A stretch of 64,000 bases of DNA from Streptomyces bluensis (GTDB taxonomy: Bacteria > Actinomycetota > Actinomycetes > Streptomycetales > Streptomycetaceae). This document shows positions 1 to 8,682 of the stretch, piece by piece. Each line of letters starts with the position of its first letter. Position 1 is the stretch's first letter. The stretch is from the NCBI RefSeq assembly GCF_014650715.1, contig NZ_BMVM01000009.1, forward strand, positions 62,001 to 126,000, read 5' to 3'. Below the pieces are notes generated by a model that saw nothing but the letters and a program-made list of their open reading frames with translations, did not search any database and was not told the origin of the DNA. Position numbers and translations under genes: made by a program.

Positions 1-277
1 CGCAGGTGCCGAGGCCGGCGTTGTTGACCAGGACGTCGACGGTGAGTCCGCGGGCCGAGAGCTCGTGGGCAACGCGGTCGGCCGCGTCCGGTTCGGCGAG
101 GTCCTGGGGCACCACGTGGGTCTGGACGCCGTGCGCCGTGCGCAGCCGCTCGGCCGTTTCCTCCAGGCGGTCACGGGAGCGGGCGACGAGGACCAGGTCG
201 TGGCCGCGGGCGGCGAGCTGGTCGGCGAACTCGGCGCCGAGTCCGAACGAGGCGCCGGTGACGAGGGCGAGAGACAT
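1..277 (-). CDS. SDR family NAD(P)-dependent oxidoreductase, N-terminal part
   Basis: Classical short-chain dehydrogenase/reductase, cut by the left edge of the window; 92 residues are visible from the ATG. The protein opens with the Rossmann dinucleotide motif TGASFGLG and runs to LVNNAG, the conserved NNAG turn of the family. The catalytic Ser-Tyr-Lys residues lie outside the window, so the substrate cannot be inferred. It is transcribed away from a TetR-type regulator starting at 471, and the roughly 190-base gap holds an inverted repeat that could control both genes. The family call is firm; the reaction is unknown. Confidence 0.85.
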   Translation of the reverse strand, partial: MSLALVTGASFGLGAEFADQLAARGHDLVLVARSRDRLEETAERLRTAHGVQTHVVPQDLAEPDAADRVAHELSARGLTVDVLVNNAGLGTC

Positions 278-368
278 GGGGGGTCCCTTCGGGAGGCGGG
301 AGGGGAGGGCAGAGGCCCGCTAGCTGCCACATGAGCGTAGCCGTTTTCTCATTAACTGCAACACGAAT

Positions 369-383
369 GACGCACATAGCGTC
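369..383. promoter_or_regulatory. Candidate TetR operator between divergent genes
   Basis: Inverted repeat GACGC-ACATA-GCGTC, five-base arms around a five-base spacer, between the starts of the SDR gene (277, minus) and the TetR-type regulator (471, plus). Position and size fit a TetR-family operator controlling both genes. No binding data; inference from symmetry and location. Confidence 0.4.
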
Positions 384-470
384 TGAACTGGAGCTCAGGC
401 GTATCGTCTGGCGGAAGCAGTGGGATGAAGCAATGGGCTGACGCGGTGGGCGGACGGAATGGAGGCACCC

Positions 471-1040
471 ATGGGCCGGGCGTTGCGGGCCGACGCGGAG
501 CGGAGTGTGCGGCTGATCCTTGAGGCGGCCGAGCGGGTGCTCGCGGCCGATCCGGGCGCCACCCTGGAGCAGATCGCGGAGGCGGCGGGCGTGGCCCGGA
601 CGACGGTGCACCGGCGGTTCGCGAACCGTCAGGCGCTTCTGGAGGCGCTCACCGAGTCCGCCGAACGGCAACTCGCCGAGGCCATCGAGGAGGCCCGGCC
701 CGACACCGCGCCGCCGCTCGTGGCACTGCACCGGGTCACCGCGAACGTGCTGCGGGTCAAGGGAGCGTGGAGCTTCGCGCTCGGCCACCCGGCGGCCCAG
801 GCCTGTACCACCGGTGCCGTCTGGGCCGGCGTCAACGCCCGCTGCCTCGAACTCTTCGGGCGGGCGCAGCGCGAGGGGCTGTTCCACCCGGAGGCCGATC
901 TGGAGTGGACGCGGCGGGTGTACTACGCGCTCATCGGGGAGGCGCTGAACGACGCACGAGGGCGGGACCCGGAGTCACTGGCCGCCCTCGTGGCCGACAC
1001 GCTGCTGCACGGTGTGGGTCAACGGCCCGGCGCCCCCTGA
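471..1040 (+). CDS. TetR/AcrR family transcriptional regulator
   Basis: DNA-binding repressor of about 189 residues. The N-terminal helix-turn-helix is clear (IAEAAGVARTTVHRRFANRQ, roughly residues 37-56), followed by a helical ligand-binding domain. The ATG at 471 is preferred over the one at 459 because GGAGG (461-465) sits five bases before it. The gene is divergent from the SDR oxidoreductase, the usual arrangement when a TetR protein controls its neighbour and itself. Its stop codon lies at the start of an 18-base tandem repeat that separates it from the convergent lipoprotein gene. Confidence 0.85.
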   Translation: MGRALRADAERSVRLILEAAERVLAADPGATLEQIAEAAGVARTTVHRRFANRQALLEALTESAERQLAEAIEEARPDTAPPLVALHRVTANVLRVKGAWSFALGHPAAQACTTGAVWAGVNARCLELFGRAQREGLFHPEADLEWTRRVYYALIGEALNDARGRDPESLAALVADTLLHGVGQRPGAP

Positions 1041-1084
1041 CGGAAGGCCGCCGTCTGACGGAAGACCGCTGTCTGACGGGAACG
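1037..1084. repeat. 18-bp tandem repeat between convergent genes
   Basis: Two near-identical 18-base units beginning CTGACGGAAG (1037-1054 and 1055-1072) and a 12-base partial third unit. The array includes the stop codon of the TetR gene and ends just before the stop of the vWA lipoprotein gene (1090). No strong hairpin was seen in it. Confidence 0.6.
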
Positions 1085-1089
1085 TGGGC

Positions 1090-2658
1090 TCAGTCGGGGT
1101 ACCGCTGGTTCGCCGCCCTGATCGCCTCCGCGAGGCCGTGCAGGTCCTTGTCCTCGCGGTCCCGCGCCAACTCCTCAGCCCGGCCGGCGAGTTGCCGCAG
1201 GGACGGCTGTCCCGGGAGTGTGCCCCGGCTGTGGCCCTGGCGGAGGGCGTCGGCGAAGTAGGCGGCGACGGCGGCCACCCGGAGGCCTTCGGGTGAGGTC
1301 CACAGGCCGTCGTGGAGGGACCGGGCCTCCAGGTCGCCCGACTCCTCGTGCGGGGTACGGGTGTCCGGGTCGAGCCAGCGGACGGTCGCCGTGGCCAGGT
1401 GGCCCGAGGCGCCCGGCCTGGTGCGCACGGCGTAGAGGGCGGTGACCGTGTGGCCGGGGCCGACCTCCCCGCCGTCGACGCGGTCGTCACGGAAGTCCTC
1501 GTCGGCGACCTGGCGGTTGTCGTAGCCGATGAGGCGGAACTCGGCGACCGTCTCCGGGTCGAACGCCACCTGGGCCTTGGCGTCGCGGGCCGTGAGGTCG
1601 ACGGTGCGCGGGAGTTGCTCGGAGAAGAGGGTGCGGGCCTGGGCCTCGGTGGAGACGTACGTCGTGTGGCCGTCGCCCTTGTCGGCGAGACGCTCCATCA
1701 GGGCGTCGCCGTAGTCGCTGCCCACGCCGACGCCGAAGAGCGTGATGCCGTGCTCGCGGCGGGCGTCGGCGATGCGTTCCAGGATCGTGTCCGGGTCGGT
1801 GTCACCGGTGTTGGCGAGGGCGTCGGAGAGGAGGACGACCCGGTTCGTGGCGCCTTCGCGCAGGCCCTCGACGGCCGTGGCGTACCCGGTCTCGACGCCC
1901 GCGCCGAGGTTGGTCGAGTCGGTGGGCTCCAGTTCGTCGACGGCGTCGTGGACGCGGTCGCGGTGGCCGCCGAGACGGGTCATCGGCAGGACGGTCTCGG
2001 CCTCGTCGCTGAACGTCACGATCGCGACCGAGTCGTCGTCGCGCAGCCGCTCGGTCATCACGTCGAGGGCGTCCCGGACCAGGTCGAGACGGCCCGGTTC
2101 GCCCATGGAGCCGGAGATGTCGATGACGAACGTGAGCGCGGCGGGCGGGCGTTCGCTCTCGTCCTCCTGCGGCCGGGTGGCGAGGCCGACCCGGACCAGG
2201 GACCAGTCCTCGGTGTCCGTGCGGGCGCCGTCCACGGTCACGGAGAAGCCGTCGCCGTCGGGACGCCGGTAGTCCTGGCGGAAGCTGTTGACGAACTCCT
2301 CGGGACGGACCGTCGACGGATCGGGCGTCCGCCCCTCGGCGAGAGTGCGGCGCGCGTAGCCGTACGAGGCGGTGTCGACGTCGAGCGCGAACGTGGAGAG
2401 ATAGTCGGGGGACGGGGCGATCTCGCGGGAGCCGTCGCCCCGTTGCTCGCCTTCTTGCTCGCCGGTGTCCTCGCCCCACTGCTCGCCCGGGGCGGGGGCG
2501 GGGGCATATGCGCCGCCCCTCTTCCCGTTCGCACCGTCCGACGCGGAGCCGTGGCCGCCGCCGTCGCCCGCGCTGCACCCCGTGAGCAGCAGGCCGCCCG
2601 CGGCGGTGAGCGCCAGCAGCCCGGCGCGCAGTCGTCGTACCCGGTGCCGCTCCAGCAT
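1090..2658 (-). CDS. vWA domain lipoprotein, YfbK-like (DUF3520 type)
   Basis: Predicted lipoprotein of 522 residues. A signal peptide ends in lipobox LLTGC (Cys28), followed by a Gly/Ser/Glu-rich linker. An N-terminal module starting TFALDVDTASY (about 89-99) matches the family around E. coli YfbK. A von Willebrand A domain with MIDAS motif DISGS (180-184) comes next, and the C-terminal part fits DUF3520. The MIDAS implies metal-dependent protein binding at the outer membrane face; no partner is known. The ATG at 2658 is chosen because AAGGGGG precedes it and it begins the signal peptide, although the frame stays open to 2874. An 8-bp tandem repeat lies 26 bases upstream. The gene follows the ABC permease on the same strand. 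Confidence 0.85.
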   Translation of the reverse strand: MLERHRVRRLRAGLLALTAAGGLLLTGCSAGDGGGHGSASDGANGKRGGAYAPAPAPGEQWGEDTGEQEGEQRGDGSREIAPSPDYLSTFALDVDTASYGYARRTLAEGRTPDPSTVRPEEFVNSFRQDYRRPDGDGFSVTVDGARTDTEDWSLVRVGLATRPQEDESERPPAALTFVIDISGSMGEPGRLDLVRDALDVMTERLRDDDSVAIVTFSDEAETVLPMTRLGGHRDRVHDAVDELEPTDSTNLGAGVETGYATAVEGLREGATNRVVLLSDALANTGDTDPDTILERIADARREHGITLFGVGVGSDYGDALMERLADKGDGHTTYVSTEAQARTLFSEQLPRTVDLTARDAKAQVAFDPETVAEFRLIGYDNRQVADEDFRDDRVDGGEVGPGHTVTALYAVRTRPGASGHLATATVRWLDPDTRTPHEESGDLEARSLHDGLWTSPEGLRVAAVAAYFADALRQGHSRGTLPGQPSLRQLAGRAEELARDREDKDLHGLAEAIRAANQRYPD

Positions 2659-2683
2659 CCGTGCCCCCTTGGTCCGTGGATCC

Positions 2684-2715
2684 ATTGGTCCATTGGTCCA
2701 TTGGTCCATTGGTCC
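2684..2715. repeat. 8-bp tandem repeat upstream of the vWA lipoprotein gene
   Basis: Four perfect copies of ATTGGTCC (plus strand), flanked by a degenerate copy. The array lies in the leader or promoter of the vWA lipoprotein gene, 26 bases before its ATG. The eight-base unit is not a multiple of three, so copy-number change would alter spacing rather than add whole codons. Confidence 0.85.
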
Positions 2716-2842
2716 GTTGTCGCCGATGTCTGTGACTGTGACGGGCGAGGGGGCCGGAACGTGCGGCACGGGGCGTTGCGAATGGGTTGCGAAGCGGCCA
2801 CGGCGGGGGCCCGTCGAGACCGGTGGGTGATCCTCGCTTGGC

Positions 2843-3709
2843 CTAGGAGACCACGTCCTTCCGGGCGAAACCACGGAAGGCCAGGGCGAACAGCAGCAGG
2901 GCGTACGTGAGGGAAACCGCCGTGCCCTGGATCATGCCGCCCCACTCCGGGCGGGGCTGCACGGCGTCCGCCCACGCGAACTGCCAGTGCGCGGGCAGGA
3001 AGTCGCGCCAGTCGCCGAGGGCGGTGACCGCGTCCAGGACGTTCCCCACGATGGTCAGTCCGACCGCGCCGCCGACCGCGCCGAGGGGCGCGTCCGTCTT
3101 GGTGGACAGCCAGAACGCGAGCCCGGCGGTGACCAGTTGGGACACGAAGATGTACGCCACCACGACGACCAGGCGCTGTGCGGCGGTGCCCGCGGGGATG
3201 CTGCCGCCGGTGGGCAGGGCGAGCGGCCCCCAGCCGTACGCCACCGTGCCCACGGCCAGCGCCACGACCGGCAGCAGGATCATCGCGGCCAGGCTGAGGC
3301 CGAGGCCCACCATGAGCTTGGACCACAGCAGACGCGCCCGGGGCACCGGCGCGGCGAGCAGATAGCGCAGCGACGACCAGCTCGCCTCGGAGGCGACGGT
3401 GTCCCCGCAGAACAGCGCGACCGGGATGACCAGCAGAAACCCAGCGGACACAAAGAGATTCACCGCGGCGAAGTTGCCGCCCGACGCGGTGGCCGTGTCC
3501 ATCAGCGTCAGCCGGCCGCCGGGGTCGTCGCCCGGACTCCCGCCGATGGCGAACGCCACGACCAGCACGAACGGCAGTGCGAACAGGATTCCGCCCATGA
3601 CCAGGGTGCGGCGCCGCTTCAGCTGGCGTACGAGTTCGACGCGCAGCGGCAGCGTGCGGGCCGCCCGGTAGCCGGAGGCCACCTCGCTCGGCGCGGTGAG
3701 CGTGCTCAC
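2843..3709 (-). CDS. ABC-2 type transporter permease
   Basis: Integral membrane protein of 288 residues that should form the channel for the ATPase encoded just upstream. After a short cytoplasmic start (LRVELVRQLKRRRTLVMGG) there are about six hydrophobic segments, typical of ABC-2 exporter permeases. The GTG start at 3709 overlaps the stop of the hydrolase-ATPase fusion gene by four bases (GTGA), so the two are translationally coupled. Substrate is unknown. ABC-2 exporters of this size move drugs, lipids or polysaccharides; here the fused hydrolase domain of the partner suggests the exported or accepted compound may be processed outside. Confidence 0.85.
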   Translation of the reverse strand: MSTLTAPSEVASGYRAARTLPLRVELVRQLKRRRTLVMGGILFALPFVLVVAFAIGGSPGDDPGGRLTLMDTATASGGNFAAVNLFVSAGFLLVIPVALFCGDTVASEASWSSLRYLLAAPVPRARLLWSKLMVGLGLSLAAMILLPVVALAVGTVAYGWGPLALPTGGSIPAGTAAQRLVVVVAYIFVSQLVTAGLAFWLSTKTDAPLGAVGGAVGLTIVGNVLDAVTALGDWRDFLPAHWQFAWADAVQPRPEWGGMIQGTAVSLTYALLLFALAFRGFARKDVVS

Positions 3710-6411
3710 GCGGAACCTCCGATCAGGGTGAGGAAGGCGTCCTCCAGACGGCGGTGGGCGCCGAGGGAGGCCACAGGGACTTCGAGCCGTACGAGTTCGA
3801 CGAGCAGCGAGGCGCTCCGCTCGCTGACGCCACCGGGCGCGCCGTCGGAGACCGGTGCGCCGGAGACGGTCCCCGTGGGTGCCGCCGCCGGGGTCAGCCG
3901 CACCAGCAGCCCGCCTTCCGTCCGCACCGCGGACTCCACGTCCGGCAGGACCGCGACCTTCTCCACGAGCGCGTCGGGGATGTCGGTGGCGAGGCCCACG
4001 AGGAGGGTGTCGCCCGCGCCGATGATCTCGCCCACCGGGCCCGCCTGGACCAGGCGCCCGCGGTCCATGACGACGAGGTGCGTGCAGGACTGCTCGACCT
4101 CGGCCAGGAGGTGGCTGGAGACGATGACCGTGCGCCCGCCGGCCGCGTACCGAATCATGACCTCGCGCATCTCGCGGATCTGTGGCGGGTCGAGACCGTT
4201 GGTCGGTTCGTCGAGGATGAGGAGGTCCGGCAGACCGAGCATCGCCTGGGCGATGGCGAGGCGCTGGCGCATGCCCTGGGAGTAGGTGCGGACCGCGCGG
4301 GCCAGGGCGTCGCCGAGGCCCGCGATCTCCAGGGCCTCGTCGAGGTGGGCGTCCTCGGGCGGGCGGCCCGTGGCCTGCCAGTACAGCTCCAGGTTCTCGC
4401 GGCCCGAGAGGTGCGGCAGGAAGCCCGCGCCCTCCACGAAGGCGCCGACGCGGGACAGCACGGGGGCACCCGGCCGGATCGCGTGGCCGAAGACGCGGAT
4501 CTCGCCGCCGTCCGGCTTGATCAGGCCCATCAGCATGCGCAGGGTCGTCGTCTTGCCCGCGCCGTTGGGACCGAGCAGGCCGAGCACCTGGCCCTTCTCC
4601 ACGCGGAAGGACAGGTCCCGGACGGCGTACCGGTCCGTCGACCCCGCGTACCGCTTGCTCAGGCCGGTGATCTGGAGCGGGACGTCCGCGAGCTCCGCGT
4701 CGGCCGGCGTGGCGGTGCCGCGGCGGCGTCCGGTCAGCAGCAGCGCCACCGCGACCAGGGCGCTGGCCGCCGGCAGCCACCACACCCATGACGGCAGGGG
4801 CGCCGCCGCGGTCGACAGGCCCGGCGCGGTCGGGACGTTCAGCTCGCTCTTCAGGGACACGGTGTACGTCGCCGGGGTCATCGGTGACGCGTAGCCGAGG
4901 TCGGTGGAGGCGAGGACCAGGCGGAGCCGGTGGCCCTGCTCGATCTCACGGTCGATGGCGGGCAGGGTGAGCGTGACGTCCTTGCCCTCCTTCGCGCCCT
5001 GGACCCGGACGGGGGCCACGAGTTGTGAGGGCAGCACCTGCTGCCGGCCGTCCGGGCCTACGTCGTACACCTTGCCGAAGAGCACCGCGTCGTCCGTGGA
5101 GGACTTCACGCGCACCGTCACCGTGGGCGACCCGGTGATCCACAGGTTGTCCTTCAGCGGCCGGGACTCGAACCCCGCGTACTGGCCGGGGAAGTCGAGG
5201 GAGACGCCCACGCCGAGCGACGACAGCTGCGAGAGGCCGCCGGCGCCGCCGATGCCGGGCAGTGCCGACACCGCGGGCGGGTTGGCGCCCGCCGGGTTGG
5301 CGAACTCCTGCCCGCGTCCGCTCAGGGCGATGGTCCGCCGGCCGCTCTCCAGCCCGGGGTACGTGTCCGCGCTCGCACCCCGCAGCTGGGCGGCTCCGTC
5401 GGTGGAGTCGACGCCGCCCGTGCGGGTGACGCGGAAGGCGGGGCCGGTGTCGGCGCCGGACTCGTCCTTGAGGTAGCGGTCGAACCAGGCCTCGACGCGG
5501 GCGTTGACCCGGTCGGCCTCCATGTCACCGCCGTCGTGCCCGCCCGCGATCCAGTCGACGTCCACGGGGGCGCCGTTCGCGCGGATCGCCTTGGCCGCGG
5601 CGTCCGCCTGGCCGAGTGGGAAGAGGGAGTCGGTCTGGCCCTGGATCAGCAGCGTGGGCACCTTGATGCGCTCGCCGACGGCGCTCGGGCTGCGCTCCTG
5701 AAGCAGTTTCACCGCCTCCGGGTCCGGGGTCCCGGACTCGGCGACCCGGTCGTACATCGTGCAGAGCTGGTCCTCGAACCTGTCGCAGCCGCCGCCGGTG
5801 TTGACGAAGATGCCGGCCCAGAGCTTCTTGAAGACGCCGTTCGGGAACAGGGCGTCCGCCAGGTTCCAGTACGTGATCGCGGGTGCGATCGCGTCCACCC
5901 GCTGGTCGTACCCGGCCGCCAGCAGCGAGATCGCGCCGCCGTACGAGGGGCCGGCGAGGCCCACGCGCGGGTCGCCGCTCTTGTCGAGTTCGACCTCGGG
6001 CCGTTTCGCCAGCCAGTCGATGAGCCGGGAGACGTCGGCGACCTCGCCCTTCGGGTCGTTCAGCCCGATCTTGCCGGTCGACCCGCCGAAGCCGCGCGCC
6101 GACCAGGTCATGACCGCGTATCCGTCGCGGGCGAGGTCCTCCGCCTGCTGCCGTACGTCGTCCTTGCTGCCGCCGAAGCCGTGCGCGAGCAGCACGGCGG
6201 GGCGGCGGCCCGAGCCCGCGGTGAAGTACGAGGTGTCGATCTTCACCCCGCCGCCCGTGGCCATCACTCTGTCGGCCCGGTGAACCTCGGGGGCGTCGTC
6301 CGAGGCGGCGGCCGTCCACACGCCGGTGCCGGCGAGCACGACGACGGCGGCGGCCGCAGCCGTCGCCGCCCAGCGCCTCGGGCCTCGCAATGCGGGCAGT
6401 CGAAGATCCAT
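3706..6411 (-). CDS. Fusion: X-Pro peptidase-like alpha/beta hydrolase + ABC transporter ATPase
   Basis: 901-residue two-part protein. Residues 14-36 form a hydrophobic anchor or signal. Residues 45-525 are an alpha/beta hydrolase of the CocE/X-prolyl dipeptidyl-peptidase (S15) type: nucleophile elbow GPSYGG with Ser156, Asp261 in QTDSLFP, His292 in GGHDGGD, then a jelly-roll-like C-terminal region. A second membrane segment (about 541-561, WVWWLPAASALVAVALLLTG) leads to an ABC ATPase: Walker A GPNGAGKT (614-621), degenerate signature YSQGM (710-714), Walker B LLILDEP (730-736), H-loop His767. Topology predicts hydrolase outside and ATPase inside. The downstream permease overlaps by four bases. 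The catalytic residues look intact, so both halves may be active; the substrate is unknown. Confidence 0.9.
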   Translation of the reverse strand: MDLRLPALRGPRRWAATAAAAAVVVLAGTGVWTAAASDDAPEVHRADRVMATGGGVKIDTSYFTAGSGRRPAVLLAHGFGGSKDDVRQQAEDLARDGYAVMTWSARGFGGSTGKIGLNDPKGEVADVSRLIDWLAKRPEVELDKSGDPRVGLAGPSYGGAISLLAAGYDQRVDAIAPAITYWNLADALFPNGVFKKLWAGIFVNTGGGCDRFEDQLCTMYDRVAESGTPDPEAVKLLQERSPSAVGERIKVPTLLIQGQTDSLFPLGQADAAAKAIRANGAPVDVDWIAGGHDGGDMEADRVNARVEAWFDRYLKDESGADTGPAFRVTRTGGVDSTDGAAQLRGASADTYPGLESGRRTIALSGRGQEFANPAGANPPAVSALPGIGGAGGLSQLSSLGVGVSLDFPGQYAGFESRPLKDNLWITGSPTVTVRVKSSTDDAVLFGKVYDVGPDGRQQVLPSQLVAPVRVQGAKEGKDVTLTLPAIDREIEQGHRLRLVLASTDLGYASPMTPATYTVSLKSELNVPTAPGLSTAAAPLPSWVWWLPAASALVAVALLLTGRRRGTATPADAELADVPLQITGLSKRYAGSTDRYAVRDLSFRVEKGQVLGLLGPNGAGKTTTLRMLMGLIKPDGGEIRVFGHAIRPGAPVLSRVGAFVEGAGFLPHLSGRENLELYWQATGRPPEDAHLDEALEIAGLGDALARAVRTYSQGMRQRLAIAQAMLGLPDLLILDEPTNGLDPPQIREMREVMIRYAAGGRTVIVSSHLLAEVEQSCTHLVVMDRGRLVQAGPVGEIIGAGDTLLVGLATDIPDALVEKVAVLPDVESAVRTEGGLLVRLTPAAAPTGTVSGAPVSDGAPGGVSERSASLLVELVRLEVPVASLGAHRRLEDAFLTLIGGSA

Positions 6412-6547
6412 GCGTCAACGGTAAGGGCGGGCGCTGACAGCCGGGGGCAGACCCCGGGCGGAAGTGGCCTACCTCCCACAGGCGTACGAGTCCCTTGGCG
6501 TGTACTGCGGTCGTGGTAGGCCCCCGGGGGGTACGCGCAGATTGTCT

Positions 6548-6780
6548 CGCCCCCGCCGCCCCTACCCGTCCCATCCCCAGGGGCTCCGCCCCTTCGACCC
6601 CAACCGGGGCTCCGCCCCGGACCCCGTCCCGGGGGCCGGCCCCCGGACCCCCGCTCCTCAAACGCCGGAGGGGCTGAATGTCAGCCCGTCCGGCGCTTGA
6701 GGACGAGGCCGTTCAGGCCGACAGCGGGGGTCTGGGGGCGGCAGCCCCCAGGGATGGGACGGGTAGGGGCGGCGGGGGCG
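6548..6780. repeat. Nested palindromic intergenic element, copy 1
   Basis: A 233-base element bounded by a perfect 30-base inverted repeat: left arm 6548-6577 starting CGCCCCCGCC, right arm 6751-6780 ending GGCGGGGGCG. Inside are a second inverted repeat (TCCTCAAACGCCGGA against TCCGGCGCTTGAGGA, one mismatch) and a central GGCTGA/TCAGCC hairpin. It fills most of the 378-base gap between the fusion gene start (6411) and the iolD stop (6790). A close copy occurs at 54609-54879 and a single arm at 13264-13290. It encodes no protein and no transposase; it resembles the REP/MITE-like palindromes common in Streptomyces gaps. Confidence 0.85.
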
Positions 6781-6789
6781 AGTGCTGCT

Positions 6790-8682
6790 TCACAGATGGC
6801 GGCGCCTGGTGGAGACCTGTCGTTCGTACAGCTCGCGGGCCTTGACCGCCGAAGACCGGGTCGCCGTCTCCGCCACGGGAACATCCCACCAGGCCTGGGC
6901 CGGAGGCGCGCCCGACACCGTGTCCGCCGTCTGGGTCTCCACATGGACACAGGTGGGGGTGTCGGCGGCCCGCGCCTCGATGAGGGCGGACCGCACGTCG
7001 CGCACCGTCTTCGCGCGCAGCACCCGCATGCCCAGGCTGGCCGCGTTGGCCGCGAGGTCCACGGGCAGGGGCGGGCCGGTGAACGTGCCGTCGTCGGACT
7101 GGTAACGGTACGCGGTGCCGAACCGCTCGCCGCCCACCGACTCGGAGAGGCCGCCGATGGACGCGGACCCGTGGTTCTGGATGATCAGCACCTTGATCGG
7201 GATGTTCTCCTGCACGGCCGTCACGAGCTCCGTCGGCATCATCAGGTACGTCCCGTCGCCGACCAGCGCCCACACGGGACGCCCCGGCGCGGCCATGCGT
7301 ACGCCGATCGCGGCCGGGATCTCGTAGCCCATGCAGGAGTAGCCGTACTCCAGGTGGTACTGGTCCCGCGACCGTGTCCGCCACAGTTTGTGCAGGTCGC
7401 CGGGGAGGGAGCCGGCCGCGCCCACGATGATGTCCTCCTCGGTGACGATCTCGTCGAGCAGGCCGAGGACCTGGGGCTGGGTGGGCCGGACGTCGGGCTC
7501 GTCGCACTCGTAGCAGGCGTCGACGCGGTACTCCCAGCGCTGCTTGTCGTCGGTGTACTCGCTGACGTAGGAGTCGCCGGCCCGGTGGTCGTGCAGTTCG
7601 AGGGCCTGGGTGAGTTCCTCCAGGCCCGCGCGCGCGTCGGCGACGATCGGCAGCCCGGCGAGCTTGTGGGCGTCGAAGGGCGCGATGTTGAGGTTGAGGA
7701 AGCGGACGCCCTCGCCGGTGAACAGGGTGCCGGAGGCGGTGGTGAAGTCCGTGTAGCGCGTGCCCACGCCGATCACCAGGTCCGCGGTGCGGGCGAGTTC
7801 GTCGGCGGTGGCGGTGCCGGTGTGGCCGATGCCGCCCACGTCCTGCGGGTGGTCGTGGCGCAGGGAGCCCTTGCCCGCCTGGGTCGAGGCGACGGGGATG
7901 CCGGTGGCGTCGGCGAGTTCGGCGAGCGCCTCCTCGGCGCGGCTGTGGTGGACGCCGCCGCCGGCCACGATGAGCGGGCGCCGGGCCTGGCGGATCGCCG
8001 TGACCGCGGCGGCCAGTTCCCTCGTGTCGGGGGCCGGGCGGCGCACCGTCCAGGTGCGCTCGGCGAAGAACTCCTCCGGCCAGTCGTACGCCTCGGCCTG
8101 CACGTCCTGCGGAAGGGCCAGCGTCACGGCGCCGGTGTCGAGGGGGTCCGCCAGCACACGCATGGCCTGGAGCGCGGCCGGGATCAGGGCCTCGGGGCGG
8201 GTGATCCGGTCGAAGTACCTCGACACCGGACGCAGGCAGTCGTTGACGGACACATCGCCGGCGTACGGGACTTCGAGTTGCTGGAGCACGGGGTCGGCCG
8301 GGCGGGTGGCGAAGATGTCGCCGGGCAGCAGCAGGACCGGGAGGTGGTTGATCGTGGCGAGCGCGGCGCCGGTCACCAGGTTGGTCGCGCCCGGACCGAT
8401 CGACGTCGTCACGGCGTGCGTGGACAGGCGGTTCGACTGACGCGCGTAGCCGACCGCCGCGTGCACCATGGCCTGTTCGTTGCGGCCCTGGTGGTACGGC
8501 ATGTCGTCGCCGTACTCGACGAGCGCCTGGCCGAGCCCGGCGACGTTGCCGTGGCCGAAGACGCCCCAGGTGGCTGAGATCAGCCGCTGCCGCTCGGCGT
8601 CCCGTTCCGTGTACTGGACGGCCAGGAACCGCACCAGCGCCTGAGCGACCGTCAGCCTCGTCGTTGCGGTCGTCGAGGTCAT
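6790..8682 (-). CDS. iolD: 3D-(3,5/4)-trihydroxycyclohexane-1,2-dione acylhydrolase (decyclizing)
   Basis: Thiamine-diphosphate enzyme of myo-inositol catabolism that opens the ring of the trihydroxycyclohexanedione to give 5-deoxyglucuronate. The 630 residues show the three-domain layout of the acetolactate synthase superfamily. The N-terminal pyrimidine-binding domain has the catalytic Glu69 (GRNEQAMVHAAVGYA), and the C-terminal domain has the ThDP/Mg motif starting GDGTYLMM. The ATG at 8682 is favoured over 8688 because AGGGGG lies six bases before it but directly abuts the earlier ATG. No other iol gene adjoins it, although sugar isomerase and MocA-type genes occur from 34 to 40 kb. A promoter with good hexamers lies about 315 bases upstream. 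Confidence 0.88.
   Translation of the reverse strand: MTSTTATTRLTVAQALVRFLAVQYTERDAERQRLISATWGVFGHGNVAGLGQALVEYGDDMPYHQGRNEQAMVHAAVGYARQSNRLSTHAVTTSIGPGATNLVTGAALATINHLPVLLLPGDIFATRPADPVLQQLEVPYAGDVSVNDCLRPVSRYFDRITRPEALIPAALQAMRVLADPLDTGAVTLALPQDVQAEAYDWPEEFFAERTWTVRRPAPDTRELAAAVTAIRQARRPLIVAGGGVHHSRAEEALAELADATGIPVASTQAGKGSLRHDHPQDVGGIGHTGTATADELARTADLVIGVGTRYTDFTTASGTLFTGEGVRFLNLNIAPFDAHKLAGLPIVADARAGLEELTQALELHDHRAGDSYVSEYTDDKQRWEYRVDACYECDEPDVRPTQPQVLGLLDEIVTEEDIIVGAAGSLPGDLHKLWRTRSRDQYHLEYGYSCMGYEIPAAIGVRMAAPGRPVWALVGDGTYLMMPTELVTAVQENIPIKVLIIQNHGSASIGGLSESVGGERFGTAYRYQSDDGTFTGPPLPVDLAANAASLGMRVLRAKTVRDVRSALIEARAADTPTCVHVETQTADTVSGAPPAQAWWDVPVAETATRSSAVKARELYERQVSTRRRHL

Noticed and set aside
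1312..2910. A 532-codon plus-strand frame opposite the vWA lipoprotein gene.
   Set aside because: The lipobox, MIDAS motif and ribosome-binding site are all on the minus strand.
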